DNA of 64,000 bases from Rhizobium sp. G21. GTDB taxonomy: Bacteria; Pseudomonadota; Alphaproteobacteria; Rhizobiales; Rhizobiaceae. Both the position numbers and the translations under genes were made by a program. The stretch spans positions 3,946,001 through 4,010,000 of the forward strand of contig NZ_JACFXW010000001.1 in the NCBI RefSeq assembly GCF_014158035.1, given 5' to 3'. Under the pieces are notes generated by a model that ran no database searches, was not told where the DNA came from, and was given only the letters and a program-made list of their open reading frames with translations. Shown here piece after piece: positions 52,026 to 61,114 of the stretch (the stretch's first letter is position 1; every line of letters begins with the position of its first letter).

Positions 52026-53855
52026 ATGTTCCAGACCTTCGAGACCACCGCCGATCCACAATTTGGCGCCGAGCGCGTCGCGCGGCTGAGGGCAAAGCTC
52101 GCGGAGCTGGGCGTGGACGGCTTTCTCGTGCCGCGCGCCGACGAGTTCCAGGGCGAATATGTGCCGGCATGCGCCGAACGCCTGTCCTGGCTGACAGGCT
52201 TCACCGGCTCCGCCGGCGTGGCGCTGATCCTCAAGGACGAAGCCGTGGTCTTCGTGGATGGTCGCTACACCACCCAACTCAAGGAGCAGGTCGACGGCGC
52301 GGTGTTCACCGACGGCGATCTGGTCGGCGAACCGCCACAAAAATGGCTGGAGAAGAACGGCCCTAACCGGCTGCGCCTCGGCGTCGATCCTTGGCTGCAT
52401 ACGAAGGCGGAGATCGACAAGCTTGCCAAGACGCTTGGCGCGCGCGGCGGCGAACTGGTGATGCTCGAGACCAATCCGCTCGATGCGATCTGGGACGATC
52501 GTCCCGCCGAGCCGCTCGGCGCGGTGACGATCCAGCAGTTCGACCATGCCGGCGAACTGGCGGTCGACAAGATCGCCCGCATCGCCGCGCTCGTTGCGGA
52601 GAAGGGCGCAAGCGCGGTCGCGCTCACTGATCCCTCCTCGGTGGCCTGGGCCTTCAATATCCGCGGCCAGGATGTGCCGCATACGCCGCATCCCTTGGCG
52701 CGCGCCATCATCCACGCGTCGGGCGAGGCCGAGATCTTCCTCGACATCCGCAAGACCGGCATTGAGGCCCGCGCCTATCTCGCCCAGATGTCGCTGCAGA
52801 AAGAGCCGTCCGCCTTCGCGGAGAGCCTGACGGCGGCGGCGGTTGCAGGCGCGGTGATGCTCGATCCCGATCTCGCGCCCTATGCGCTGCATCTGCTGAT
52901 CGAGGCCTCGGGCGGTTCGGTGATGGCCGGGGACGACCCGGCGAAACTGCCGCGCGCGCGCAAGAACGACGCCGAGCTCGCCGGCTCGCTGAAGGCGCAT
53001 CTGCAGGATGGCGCGGCCATGGTGGAATTCCTCGCCTGGCTCGACGCGCAGGCCCCGGATAGCCTCGACGAGATCACGGCGGTCAAGGCGCTGGAGGCGT
53101 CGCGCATCCGTGTCGGCGCGCGCATGCAGAACCCGCTCAAGGACATTTCCTTCGACACGATTTCAGGGGCGGGCGAAAACGCCGCCATCATCCATTATCG
53201 CGTCACTGAGCCGACCAACCGCAAATTCCGCGCGGGCGAGATGTTCCTGCTCGATTCCGGCGGCCAATATATCAACGGCACCACCGACATCACCCGCACC
53301 ATCGCCATCGGCGAGGTTCCTGAGGAGCAGAAGCGTTTCTTCACCCTGGTGCTGAAGGGTATGATCGCCATTTCCACGGCGCGCTTTCCCAAGGGCACCC
53401 GCGGCGTCGATCTCGATCCGCTCGCGCGCATCGCCTTGTGGAAGGCGGGCGCCGATTACGGCCACGGCACCGGCCATGGCGTCGGCTCCTATCTCTCGGT
53501 GCATGAAGGGCCACAGCGCATCTCCCGCGCCGCGATGCAGGAATTGCTGCCGGGCATGATCCTGTCCAACGAACCCGGTTTCTACCGGCCGGGCGCTTAC
53601 GGCATCCGCATCGAAAACCTCATCTATGTCACGGAGCCCGAAATGATCGAGGGCGGCGACCGGCCGATGCTGGGCTTCGAGACGTTGACCTTCTGCCCGA
53701 TCGACCGTCGCCTGATCCTCTCGCATCTCTTGACGCGCGAGGAACTGCTGTGGCTGGACGCCTATCACGCCGAGACGCGCGAGAAACTCCTGCCGCTGAT
53801 CGAGGACGAGGCGGCGAAGACCTGGCTGAAGCGGGCGACGGCGCGCTTGGGGTGA
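52026..53855 (+). CDS. pepP: Xaa-Pro aminopeptidase (M24B, three-domain type)
   Basis: 609 residues. Two creatinase-like N-terminal domains (GFLVPRADEFQGEYVPA...) precede a pita-bread catalytic domain. Metal ligands are the Asp pair in LLDSGGQYINGTTDITRT, His in GHGTGHGVGSYL, Glu in SNEPGFYRPG and Glu in RIENLIYV. The C-terminal tail with LLWLDAYH is typical of the long eukaryote-like aminopeptidase P. It removes an N-terminal residue preceding proline. Confidence 0.94.
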   Translation: MFQTFETTADPQFGAERVARLRAKLAELGVDGFLVPRADEFQGEYVPACAERLSWLTGFTGSAGVALILKDEAVVFVDGRYTTQLKEQVDGAVFTDGDLVGEPPQKWLEKNGPNRLRLGVDPWLHTKAEIDKLAKTLGARGGELVMLETNPLDAIWDDRPAEPLGAVTIQQFDHAGELAVDKIARIAALVAEKGASAVALTDPSSVAWAFNIRGQDVPHTPHPLARAIIHASGEAEIFLDIRKTGIEARAYLAQMSLQKEPSAFAESLTAAAVAGAVMLDPDLAPYALHLLIEASGGSVMAGDDPAKLPRARKNDAELAGSLKAHLQDGAAMVEFLAWLDAQAPDSLDEITAVKALEASRIRVGARMQNPLKDISFDTISGAGENAAIIHYRVTEPTNRKFRAGEMFLLDSGGQYINGTTDITRTIAIGEVPEEQKRFFTLVLKGMIAISTARFPKGTRGVDLDPLARIALWKAGADYGHGTGHGVGSYLSVHEGPQRISRAAMQELLPGMILSNEPGFYRPGAYGIRIENLIYVTEPEMIEGGDRPMLGFETLTFCPIDRRLILSHLLTREELLWLDAYHAETREKLLPLIEDEAAKTWLKRATARLG

Positions 53856-53906
53856 GGCGAGGCCCAGCTAGCATGCGCCGCGAGACGCGGCGCTCATGCG
53901 TAAATC

Positions 53907-54218
53907 TCATGGCTGGAACAAACTAACCCTCAATCCATTCGGGCCAGATTTCGATATCGCCACCGGGTAGACATAGCGATGGCGCACCCGGGGATGAGGC
54001 ACGCTCTGTGCAAAGGTGTTCTTCACGAACAGCAAAGCGCGCTGGTCCACCTTAGCATTGCCGGTGCTCTTGCTGACGACGATGCTCTCGACTTGCCCTG
54101 CGCCGTTGGTTTTGACCATGATCTGACCAGTCGCCGGAGGTCCCATGCAGGACGCCAGCAAAATCAACAGAAAAGGAATGAGAGCCGTTCGACGCGGACA
54201 GCCACGGAAAATACGCAT
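53907..54218 (-). CDS. Small TonB C-terminal-like lipoprotein
   Basis: 103 residues from ATG 54218. A lipoprotein signal ends LLAS-Cys. The mature part QIMVKTNGAGQVESIVVSKSTGNAKVDQRALLFVKN is like the TonB/TolA C-terminal fold (beta strand, G-x-V, S-x-G, D-x-x-A helix). Without a Pro-rich spacer or N-terminal membrane anchor it is unlikely to be a working TonB. An in-frame ATG at 54266 would add 16 residues. Function unknown. Confidence 0.65.
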   Translation of the reverse strand: MRIFRGCPRRTALIPFLLILLASCMGPPATGQIMVKTNGAGQVESIVVSKSTGNAKVDQRALLFVKNTFAQSVPHPRVRHRYVYPVAISKSGPNGLRVSLFQP

Positions 54219-54387
54219 GAGAACCCAACGAAGTTGAAGCAATAGAAATTTGCAAAAATCTTTCATATTTACGCTATCAACGGCGTTCGATCGGTTCAAT
54301 GGAAAACAATTTGTCCGCCGCCCTTTTCGTTCGGCCCTTGTCCGGATAATGCAAGCTGAACGTATTGCTGCTGCGAAAGGATGATCC

Positions 54388-54876
54388 ATGGACCGCGCGC
54401 ATGATCCGAGCGAATTGGAAATGGTCGTGCTGATGACGCCGGACATGGCGAATTTTTCCGGGAAGGTGCATGGCGGCGCGCTGCTCAACCTGCTCGACCG
54501 CGTCGCCTATTCCTGCGCCTCGCGCTTTTCCCAGCAATATGCGGTGACGCTGTCGGTCGATCAGGTCGTGTTCCGTCAGCCGATCCATGTCGGCGAACTC
54601 GTCACCTTCCGCGCCTCGGTGAATTACGCCGGCCGCACCTCGATGGAAATCGGCATCCGCGTCGAGGCCGAAGAAATCAGGAGCGGCGAACGCCGCCACA
54701 CCAATTCCTGTTATTTCACCATGGTCGCGGTCGATGCGGCGGGCAAGCCGACGTCGGTGCCGAAGCTCGCGGTCGACAGCGATGTCAAGAAACGGCGTGA
54801 GAAGGCGGCGCTCGACCGCCGCGCGTTGCGACAGGAATTCGAACATCGCTTCAAGAAGGTCAAGGCTGGGGAATAA
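54388..54876 (+). CDS. Acyl-CoA thioesterase, hotdog fold
   Basis: 162 residues. MTPDMANFSGKVHGGALLNLLDRVAY with the conserved Asn and HGG, then AVTLSVDQVVFRQPIHVGELVTF, matches the YciA/BACH type of acyl-CoA thioesterase. A basic C-terminal helix follows. It hydrolyses acyl-CoA to acid and CoA. AAAGGA precedes the ATG. The gene is convergent with azlD. Confidence 0.92.
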   Translation: MDRAHDPSELEMVVLMTPDMANFSGKVHGGALLNLLDRVAYSCASRFSQQYAVTLSVDQVVFRQPIHVGELVTFRASVNYAGRTSMEIGIRVEAEEIRSGERRHTNSCYFTMVAVDAAGKPTSVPKLAVDSDVKKRREKAALDRRALRQEFEHRFKKVKAGE

Positions 54877-54882
54877 GAAAAC

Positions 54883-55182
54883 TCACCCCACCAGATGCCG
54901 GTAGGCCACCACGAAGATCCAGGCGATGACCAGCATCACCAGCGACGGCGCGCGCAGCCCGATCAGGGCGGCGACGATCATGGTCAGCGTCACGTCGAGA
55001 CCGTCATAGACGAAGGCGGGCGCCACGAGGGCGGCGAGGACGGCGGCGGGGACGGCGTTGAGCGCCGCTTCCATGCGCGGCGAGATCGTCTTCATCGAAC
55101 GGATCAGCACATAGCCGCCGGCGCGGGTGAGATAGGTGGCGACGGCGGCCGCCAGGATGGTGAGGGCGAAAGTCGGATCCAT
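54883..55182 (-). CDS. azlD: Branched-chain amino acid exporter subunit AzlD
   Basis: 99 residues with three to four membrane helices (ALTILAAAVATYLTRAGGY, ALNAVPAAVLAALVAPAFV, LTMIVAALIGLRAPSLVMLVIA). Small partner of AzlC in the LIV-E exporter family. Its ATG at 55182 comes just before the azlC stop, so the pair is translationally coupled. Confidence 0.92.
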   Translation of the reverse strand: MDPTFALTILAAAVATYLTRAGGYVLIRSMKTISPRMEAALNAVPAAVLAALVAPAFVYDGLDVTLTMIVAALIGLRAPSLVMLVIAWIFVVAYRHLVG

Positions 55183-55183
55183 A

Positions 55184-55873
55184 TCAGGCCTTCCTTTCGC
55201 GGACTGGCAGAAGCGTGGCGACCAGGATGCCGAACAGCGCGCCGATGCTGATATGCCAGGGCGAGCCGACCAGATGCTTGGCGAGGATGGCGGCAAGTCC
55301 GCTCGCCAGCACCGTCGGCAGCCAGTTGTCCTTCTTGCGGAAACCGAGGGTCAGACCGAGGAAATAGACGGTCAGCAGCACGTCGAGACCGAGCGCGCGG
55401 GGATCGCCGACCAGCGAGCCGAAGATCGCCCCGAGCACGGCGGTGATCTGCCAGGTGATGTAGAAGGTCAGCCCGAAGGAGAGGTACCAGGTGAAGGTGA
55501 GCGGGACGCCGCTTTCTGCCCGCTTCAGGCTTTCGGCGAATTGCGGATCGACCATCAGGAAGAAGGCGACGAGTTTCTTGCCAAGCGAGAAATGCTCGAT
55601 GTGATTGGCGAGCGCAGCAGAATAGAGGATATGGCGGAAATTCACCGCGAAGATCGAGGCCACCACCAGCCAGGGCGCGACGTTGTGGCGGAAGAGCTCT
55701 ATGCCGACCAGCTGGCTCGCGCCGGCGTAGATCGTCATGTTCATCAGCAGGATCTCGCTGATCGACAGGCCCATATTGGTCGACACGGCGCCGAGCAGCA
55801 CGCCGAAGGGCAGGGCGCTTAGCAGCGACGGCAGCGTGGCGCGCATGCCGGAGAGTATTTCATCGCGATTCAT
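55184..55873 (-). CDS. azlC: Branched-chain amino acid exporter subunit AzlC
   Basis: 229 residues, about six to seven membrane helices. LPSLLSALPFGVLLGAVSTNMGLS and MNMTIYAGASQLVGIEL are typical of AzlC, followed by FAVNFRHILYSAAL. With AzlD it exports branched-chain or other small neutral amino acids. It is upstream of azlD in the same unit. Confidence 0.94.
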   Translation of the reverse strand: MNRDEILSGMRATLPSLLSALPFGVLLGAVSTNMGLSISEILLMNMTIYAGASQLVGIELFRHNVAPWLVVASIFAVNFRHILYSAALANHIEHFSLGKKLVAFFLMVDPQFAESLKRAESGVPLTFTWYLSFGLTFYITWQITAVLGAIFGSLVGDPRALGLDVLLTVYFLGLTLGFRKKDNWLPTVLASGLAAILAKHLVGSPWHISIGALFGILVATLLPVRERKA

Positions 55874-55946
55874 GAGGTTTTCCGTCGAGAGGCCGACGTC
55901 TTTTAGCCGTTCGGGCCGTCAAGACAATCTCGACTTGTTGATCGGT

Positions 55947-56880
55947 TCATAAGACTGCGTGATGAACAGGCCGTTGGGCCTCATCCACCGCGGCGAGACC
56001 GGCGCGCACGCCGCAGGCGGCAATCACCCAGAAGCTCGCCATCAGCAGCATGCATTCGGCGCGCATGGCCTCGGACAGATAAAATCGTTTGCCGTCGTCG
56101 CCTGACGGCCGCAGCGCGCCTGCTTCGACCGCGGCGCGGAACAGCAGCTTGATCTGCGGCCGCGACACCGCGAAGGCCTTGGACAGGGAGGCGATGGAGG
56201 CGGTCATGGGCTGATCGACCGGCAGTCCGTCGTCGTCGGTCGACAACATGAGGCTGAACAGGATCAGGAAACCGGCTTTCTTGTCGGCGAACATCCTGGC
56301 GAGCGGGCAGGAGGCCATCGGCCGCTCGCGCCCCAGATAGGCCTGGCAGGCGCCGATGATGAACGCTTTCTCGAAGACGGGATCGCCGAGCCGCGCGAGC
56401 CCGAGGCGGCCTTCTGGCAAGACAAGGCTCATCGACTTGAGCGTATTGGCGATGCGTTCGCGGAAGGCGGCGCGCAGTTTGTCGGTTGGCGTGAGCCGGA
56501 GCGAAATGGCCGCGCCGCGCTTCGGTGATCGTCTCCACATGTTTGGCGAACCGCATGACCCCCAGCATGGCGGAGGCGCGACCCTGGCTGCAGAGGCCGG
56601 TGTCGGCGCAGGCGGCCTTGAAGCGATTGACCGTCAGCCCGGAGCCGGGAATGGCGGGATCGTAGAGAGCGTCGAAATAGAGCGCCATCCAGGCCATCAT
56701 CACCCGACCGCGATCGCTGGCGACCAGATTGAGAAGCGGTCTGTGTTCGAAATGAGCGACATAGCGCCGGGCAAAGTCGCGCACGGCGCGCGGCATGTCG
56801 GGCAAGGCCAAGAGGACGCCGATGTCGTCCCGGAAACGGGAGGCCTCGCCGCTGATGTCGATGGCTGCGTCGGGTGTCAC
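55947..56880 (-). CDS. Hypothetical protein with a predicted winged-helix segment (frameshifted)
   Basis: About 310 residues after correction, from a GTG at 56880 with GGAAGGGA just upstream. The frame breaks at 56510-56520 in a GCGCCGCGC tract; VETITEAR joins AAISLRLTPTDKLRAAF. The C-terminal half contains SIASLSKAFAVSRPQIKLLFRAAVEAGALR, read as two helices and a turn like a MarR/winged-helix DNA-recognition unit. No signal peptide. Family not recognised; a transcriptional regulator is possible but unproven. Confidence 0.6.
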
Positions 56881-57169
56881 GCTTTCCCTTCCTCGTCATG
56901 GCGTCGCTTCTTCCGGCGAACGGACCAAAGACAGTATGACATGTTCCTGGGAGGCGGGTGAGCCAAATTTTTGCAGTTGCTTTTCCCGGGATTGGCTTTC
57001 ATGCCCATAGCGGCGGATCTCGGGGCGGCAGTCCCGAGGCGCCAAGGCGAAGGCGCCCGGTCACGCGGTCCGGCGTATGATTTCTCGGCGTCTCACCCCG
57101 GAACGCCGATGGCCCGGCGCGGACTTGCCCCCGCGTCGGGCGCCCGTTTCAAACGCGCCGCGACAATCG

Positions 57170-58000
57170 TTACAGCTTCTGACGCTTCATCTGGAACGTA
57201 TGGTCTTCGCCCGGGAATGTTCTCGCCTTGACTTCTTCGGCATAGGCGGCCGCGGCGGCGGAGATCTCGGGCGCGAGATTGGCGAAATGCTTGACGAAGC
57301 GGGGCTTGAAGGTTGTGAACACGCCGAGCATGTCGTCCGACACCAGCACCTGGCCGTCGCAGGCGGCGGACGCGCCGATGCCGATCGTCACGGCTTTCAG
57401 ACCTGCGGAGATTTCGCGGGCCACCGGCTCGATCGTGCCCTCGATGACCATGGAAAAGGCGCCGGCGTCGTCGATCGCGCCGGCGTCGCGGCGGATCTTC
57501 TCCGCTTCGGCGTCCGACCGGCCGAGCGAACGATAGCCGCCGGTGGCGTTGACCAGCTGCGGCATGAGGCCGACATGGCCCATCACGGGAATGCCGCGGC
57601 TCGACAGGAAGGCGACGGTCTCGGCCATTTCCTCGCCGCCTTCGAGCTTGACGGCGGAGGCCCCGGTCTCCTTCATGATACGGGCGGCGGTGCGGAAGGC
57701 CTGTTCCTTGCTCTCCTGATAGGAGCCGAACGGCAGATCGACGACTACGCACGCCTCCTTGGAGGCGCGCATCACCGCCTGGCCATGGGCGATCATCATT
57801 TCCACGGTCACCGATACGGTCGATTCCATGCCGTAGACCACCATGCCGAGGCTGTCGCCCACCAGCAGCAGGTCGCAATGCGGATCGAGCAGCTTGGCGA
57901 TGGGCGCGGTATAGGCGGTGAGGCAGACGACGGGGCGGACGCCCTTGAGCGCCTGGATCGATGCCGCGGTGCGGCGTTTCTGCTGGGGCTGGACGCTCAT
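57170..58000 (-). CDS. panB: 3-methyl-2-oxobutanoate hydroxymethyltransferase PanB
   Basis: 276 residues, TIM barrel. [29 protein letters not shown] (metal Asp), [17 protein letters not shown] and [10 protein letters not shown] are characteristic. It makes ketopantoate from alpha-ketoisovalerate with methylenetetrahydrofolate, the first step to pantothenate. It is 13 bases downstream of panC in one operon. Confidence 0.97.
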   Translation of the reverse strand: MSVQPQQKRRTAASIQALKGVRPVVCLTAYTAPIAKLLDPHCDLLLVGDSLGMVVYGMESTVSVTVEMMIAHGQAVMRASKEACVVVDLPFGSYQESKEQAFRTAARIMKETGASAVKLEGGEEMAETVAFLSSRGIPVMGHVGLMPQLVNATGGYRSLGRSDAEAEKIRRDAGAIDDAGAFSMVIEGTIEPVAREISAGLKAVTIGIGASAACDGQVLVSDDMLGVFTTFKPRFVKHFANLAPEISAAAAAYAEEVKARTFPGEDHTFQMKRQKL

Positions 58001-58013
58001 GGGCGGTCTCCGT

Positions 58014-58886
58014 TCAGGCGGGGCGGGCCGAGGCCCCGGCGGGGACCAGCACGCGGTTGTCCAGCAATCGGGTGGTCCCGAAGCGGATGAAGAGCAGGAT
58101 GAGGGCAGGGGCGTCGCCGATGCAATCGAGACGCTCAAGCGTCTCGGCATGGCGGACGGCCACGACGTCGGGGGCGGCGAGCGGTTCCTTGCCGATGAAT
58201 TCGGCGACCGACCTCTCCAGAGCGGCGGGATCGCGTTCGCCCTCGTCGATCAGGCGCTGGGCTTCATCCAGCGCCCGCGGCACGACGGCGGCGGCGCGGC
58301 GTTCTTCCTCGGTGAGATAGACATTACGCGAGGAGCAGGCGAGACCATCGGCCTCGCGCACCGTCGGCACGCCGATCACCTGCACGGGCTGGGCGAGATC
58401 CTCGGCCATGCGCCTGATGATCTGCAGTTGCTGGTAATCCTTTTCGCCGAAATAGGCTCGGTCGGGACCGGCGATGTTGAAGAGCTTGGTGACGACGGTG
58501 GCGACGCCCGCGAAATGGCCGGGGCGGACTTCGCCCTCCAACTGCGCGCCCAGCTTCGGCACGTCGACCACCGTTTCCATCGGTCGGGGATACATGTCGC
58601 TCACCCCGGGCGCGAAGAGAATGTCGACGCCGCCCTCGCGCAGCATGGCGCTGTCGCGCTCCGGCGCGCGGGGATATTTGTCGAGATCCTCGTTGGCGGC
58701 GAATTGCAGCGGATTGACGAAAATCGAGGCGACCACGACGTCGTTTTCCGCGCGGGCGCGGCGCACCAGCTCCATATGCCCCTTGTGGAGATAGCCCATG
58801 GTGGGCACGAGGCCGATGGTTTTTCCGGCGCGGCGATGGTCCCGCAGACGCTCCTGCATGGCGGCGATCGTCGTGATGATCTGCAC
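58014..58886 (-). CDS. panC: Pantoate--beta-alanine ligase PanC
   Basis: 290 residues from a GTG at 58886 with GGAGGA just upstream. [18 protein letters not shown] contains the HxGH ATP motif; [34 protein letters not shown] and SSRNVYLT follow. It joins pantoate and beta-alanine to make pantothenate. It precedes panB in the operon. Confidence 0.97.
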   Translation of the reverse strand: MQIITTIAAMQERLRDHRRAGKTIGLVPTMGYLHKGHMELVRRARAENDVVVASIFVNPLQFAANEDLDKYPRAPERDSAMLREGGVDILFAPGVSDMYPRPMETVVDVPKLGAQLEGEVRPGHFAGVATVVTKLFNIAGPDRAYFGEKDYQQLQIIRRMAEDLAQPVQVIGVPTVREADGLACSSRNVYLTEEERRAAAVVPRALDEAQRLIDEGERDPAALERSVAEFIGKEPLAAPDVVAVRHAETLERLDCIGDAPALILLFIRFGTTRLLDNRVLVPAGASARPA

Positions 58887-59170
58887 ATGTCCTCCCCGGC
58901 GGTCTTCCGCCTTGTTGCGAGGTGGTATAATCGTTGCAGTGCAAAAGCACAATATGCAGGCACAGACACGCTGAATCTGCTCGCTTTTCCGGCTGTTCAA
59001 GGGATAAAGGCGTTCGCGCATGCAAAATATGCATGGCTCCCATTCCGACTTGCCTCTTACAAAATCAATTCGAGTGAATTATCTTTTGATCATCGTCAGG
59101 ACGGAAACGGACTGACGAGGACATAAAAAGTTTCGGCCTAGCGGTCACAAACTCTTCATGTTCCCAAGGA

Positions 59171-59317
59171 CTGGCGGCATCCTCCTCCTCCCAAGCCGCA
59201 CGTTCTGGACATGATATTGTCTTTCGGAAGCACTCCTCCTCCTCCCAGCTTCCGGAAGACTGGTCAGCCTTGCTGATCGAAGGCGGCGCCCTCCTCCTCC
59301 CGGCGCCGCCTTTTTTT
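59171..59317 (+). ncRNA. Small RNA with three anti-Shine-Dalgarno hairpin loops
   Basis: Three consecutive hairpins present CTCCTCCTCCC in their loops. Hairpin 1 pairs GCGGC (59174-59178) with GCCGC (59195-59199). Hairpin 2 pairs CGGAAGC (59225-59231) with GCTTCCG (59248-59254). Both loops are 16 bases. Hairpin 3 pairs AAGGCGGCGCC (59280-59290) with GGCGCCGCCTT (59302-59312) and ends in seven T residues, a strong terminator. This matches the CCUCCUCCC-motif sRNAs of alphaproteobacteria (CcsR of Rhodobacter, alpha-r14/cuckoo RNAs of rhizobia), which usually carry fewer such loops. The loops mimic the 16S rRNA 3' end and should bind ribosome sites of mRNAs. The 5' end is not determined. Confidence 0.8.
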
Positions 59318-59364
59318 GTGCGCGATCGGCGGGACTTCTTTGCGGATGGGGAGGGGAGGCGCTC

Positions 59365-60240
59365 TCAGCGCCTCAGTTCGATCGTCACCCAGCCGTTCAT
59401 CCAGGTCGTCTTCACATGCTTGAGGCCGGCGCCGTTATAGGCGGCGATCACCTTCCAGCGCTGCGCGGCGAGAATGCCCGACAGGATGACCGTGCCGCGA
59501 TCGGACAGGTTCCGGACCAGTTCCGGCGCGAGCTTCATCAGGGGACGGGCGAGGATGTTGGCGATGATCAGGTCGAAAGGGCCGTGCTCGCTGAACACCG
59601 GATGATGAAAGCCGGGCGCGGTGGCGAGATGAACGCCCTCGGCGATTCCGTTGAGCCTGACATTGTCGCGCGCCACGCGCACCGCAACCGGATCGATGTC
59701 GGTGGCGACGACGGGTATGCGCGCCATTTTGCGCACGGCGATGGCCAGCACGCCGGAGCCGGTGCCGAGATCGAGCGCATTGGCGACCTTGCGCGATTTC
59801 AGCACGCGGTCGATGGCGTTGAGGCATCCGGCGGTGGTGCCGTGATGGCCGGTGCCGAAGGCCTGGCCGGCGTCGATCAGCAGGCCGATATCGTTGACCT
59901 TGACCTTGTCCTGGTCATGGCTGCCATGGACGAGGAAACGACCGGCGCGGACCGGCTTCAGGCCCTCCAGCGATTTGGTGATCCAGTCGATGTCGGGCAG
60001 CACCTCGCGCTCGACCGTGAGATCCGGAAAGGCCTGGCTGACCAGTTCGCCGAAGACGACGGCGATATCGGCCTCCTGTTCGGCGGTCATATAGATCGAG
60101 GCTTCCCAGATCTCCTTGACCTCGTCCACCTCCTGGGTGGCGATGGCGTAGTCCTCCTCGCCGAACAATTCGGACAAAGCGTTGAGTACGGCTTCGGCCA
60201 CGGGCTCGGTCGTGGTCACATAGAGGCGGATTTCGCTCAC
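59365..60240 (-). CDS. prmA: Ribosomal protein L11 methyltransferase PrmA
   Basis: 291 residues. An N-terminal substrate-recognition domain precedes the SAM domain: DAGQAFGTGHHGTTAGCL, ALDLGTGSGVLAIAV (motif I), VVATDIDPVAVRVA, and DLIIANILARPLMKLAPELV. It trimethylates L11 of the large ribosomal subunit. It begins two bases after the SCO1 gene ends. Confidence 0.95.
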   Translation of the reverse strand: MSEIRLYVTTTEPVAEAVLNALSELFGEEDYAIATQEVDEVKEIWEASIYMTAEQEADIAVVFGELVSQAFPDLTVEREVLPDIDWITKSLEGLKPVRAGRFLVHGSHDQDKVKVNDIGLLIDAGQAFGTGHHGTTAGCLNAIDRVLKSRKVANALDLGTGSGVLAIAVRKMARIPVVATDIDPVAVRVARDNVRLNGIAEGVHLATAPGFHHPVFSEHGPFDLIIANILARPLMKLAPELVRNLSDRGTVILSGILAAQRWKVIAAYNGAGLKHVKTTWMNGWVTIELRR

Positions 60241-60242
60241 GG

Positions 60243-60847
60243 TCAGTTTCTCGCAATCAGATTCTTGAGTTTTTGGACGGCGACATCGGGATTTTCGCCA
60301 TAGGCGATGGTTCCTGCGAAGCGACCCTGCCTGTCAAGCAGGAAGACCGACGCCGTATGGTCCATCGTATAGTCTTCGTCGGGTTTCGCCGGATCCGTCG
60401 GCACCTTCTTGAAGAAGACCTTGAAGCTCCGCGCCATGGCCTCGACCTTGGAAGGCTCGCCGGAAATGCCTGTGATCCGGTCGGTGACGTTGGAGAGATA
60501 CGTCCCCAGCGCGCCTGCGGCGTGTCGCGGGCGGGGTCGATCGACACGAAATAGGCCTGCATCTTCGACTTGTCGGGATCGACCGATGTCAGCCATCCCG
60601 TGAGCTCGTAAACGGTCGTCGGGCAGATTTCCGGGCAATGGGTGAAGCCGAAGAACAGCGCGGTCGGCTTGCCGCGGAAGGCCTGCTCGGTGATCGGCTG
60701 GCCATCCTGCCGGGTCAGCGCGAAGGGGGCGCCGAAGGGCTCGTCCGACAGCGCCGTCTCCTGTTGCTTCGCGGTTTGCCACAGCCAGACGAACAGACCC
60801 GCCATGACAGCGGCCAATACGAAGAGAACGATGCGGACGGTCTTCAT
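60243..60847 (-). CDS. SCO1/SenC family copper chaperone (frameshifted)
   Basis: About 200 residues after correction. An N-terminal membrane anchor (IVLFVLAAVMAGLFVWLW) leads to a periplasmic thioredoxin-like domain with the copper-binding HCPEICPTT and the distant His in MDHTASVFLLD. It delivers copper to the CuA centre of cytochrome oxidase or acts as thiol reductase. The frame breaks at 60508-60514 in a GCGCGC tract, where DTPQA should join LGTYLSNVTDRI. It is upstream of prmA in the same unit. Confidence 0.9.
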
Positions 60848-61001
60848 GATGTCATTCCTTCCTGGCGCATGGCGAGGCTGCCATCGACGTTGAACAGGCA
60901 TTGATCAAAAATCGGCGTCCGCTGCAAGGCGACAAATCGAAGCTTCGCAAATTTGACGAAGAGCCTTCGGCAGTGTGCGCCTGGGTTGCGCCCGCAACGT
61001 C

Positions 61002-61017
61002 TTAACAGTCGATTAAC
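61002..61017 (+). promoter_or_regulatory. CtrA-like binding site before the chemoreceptor gene
   Basis: TTAACAGTCGATTAAC is a perfect TTAA-N7-TTAAC site about 100 bases before the chemoreceptor start. Motility and chemotaxis genes are known CtrA targets in this class. Confidence 0.65.
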
Positions 61018-61114
61018 CCAGCAATATTAAACTGCGGCAGGAAAGTAGAATTGAGGTTACATCAACCGTTAACCACTTCGCAGCCATTGGTGAATTAGGG
61101 TGAGCTAAAGATTT

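Noticed and set aside
59171..59317. CTC-rich repeats considered as a CRISPR array or microsatellite
   Set aside because: Only three units with different flanks, each inside its own complementary stem, and the last ends as a terminator; the RNA explanation fits better.
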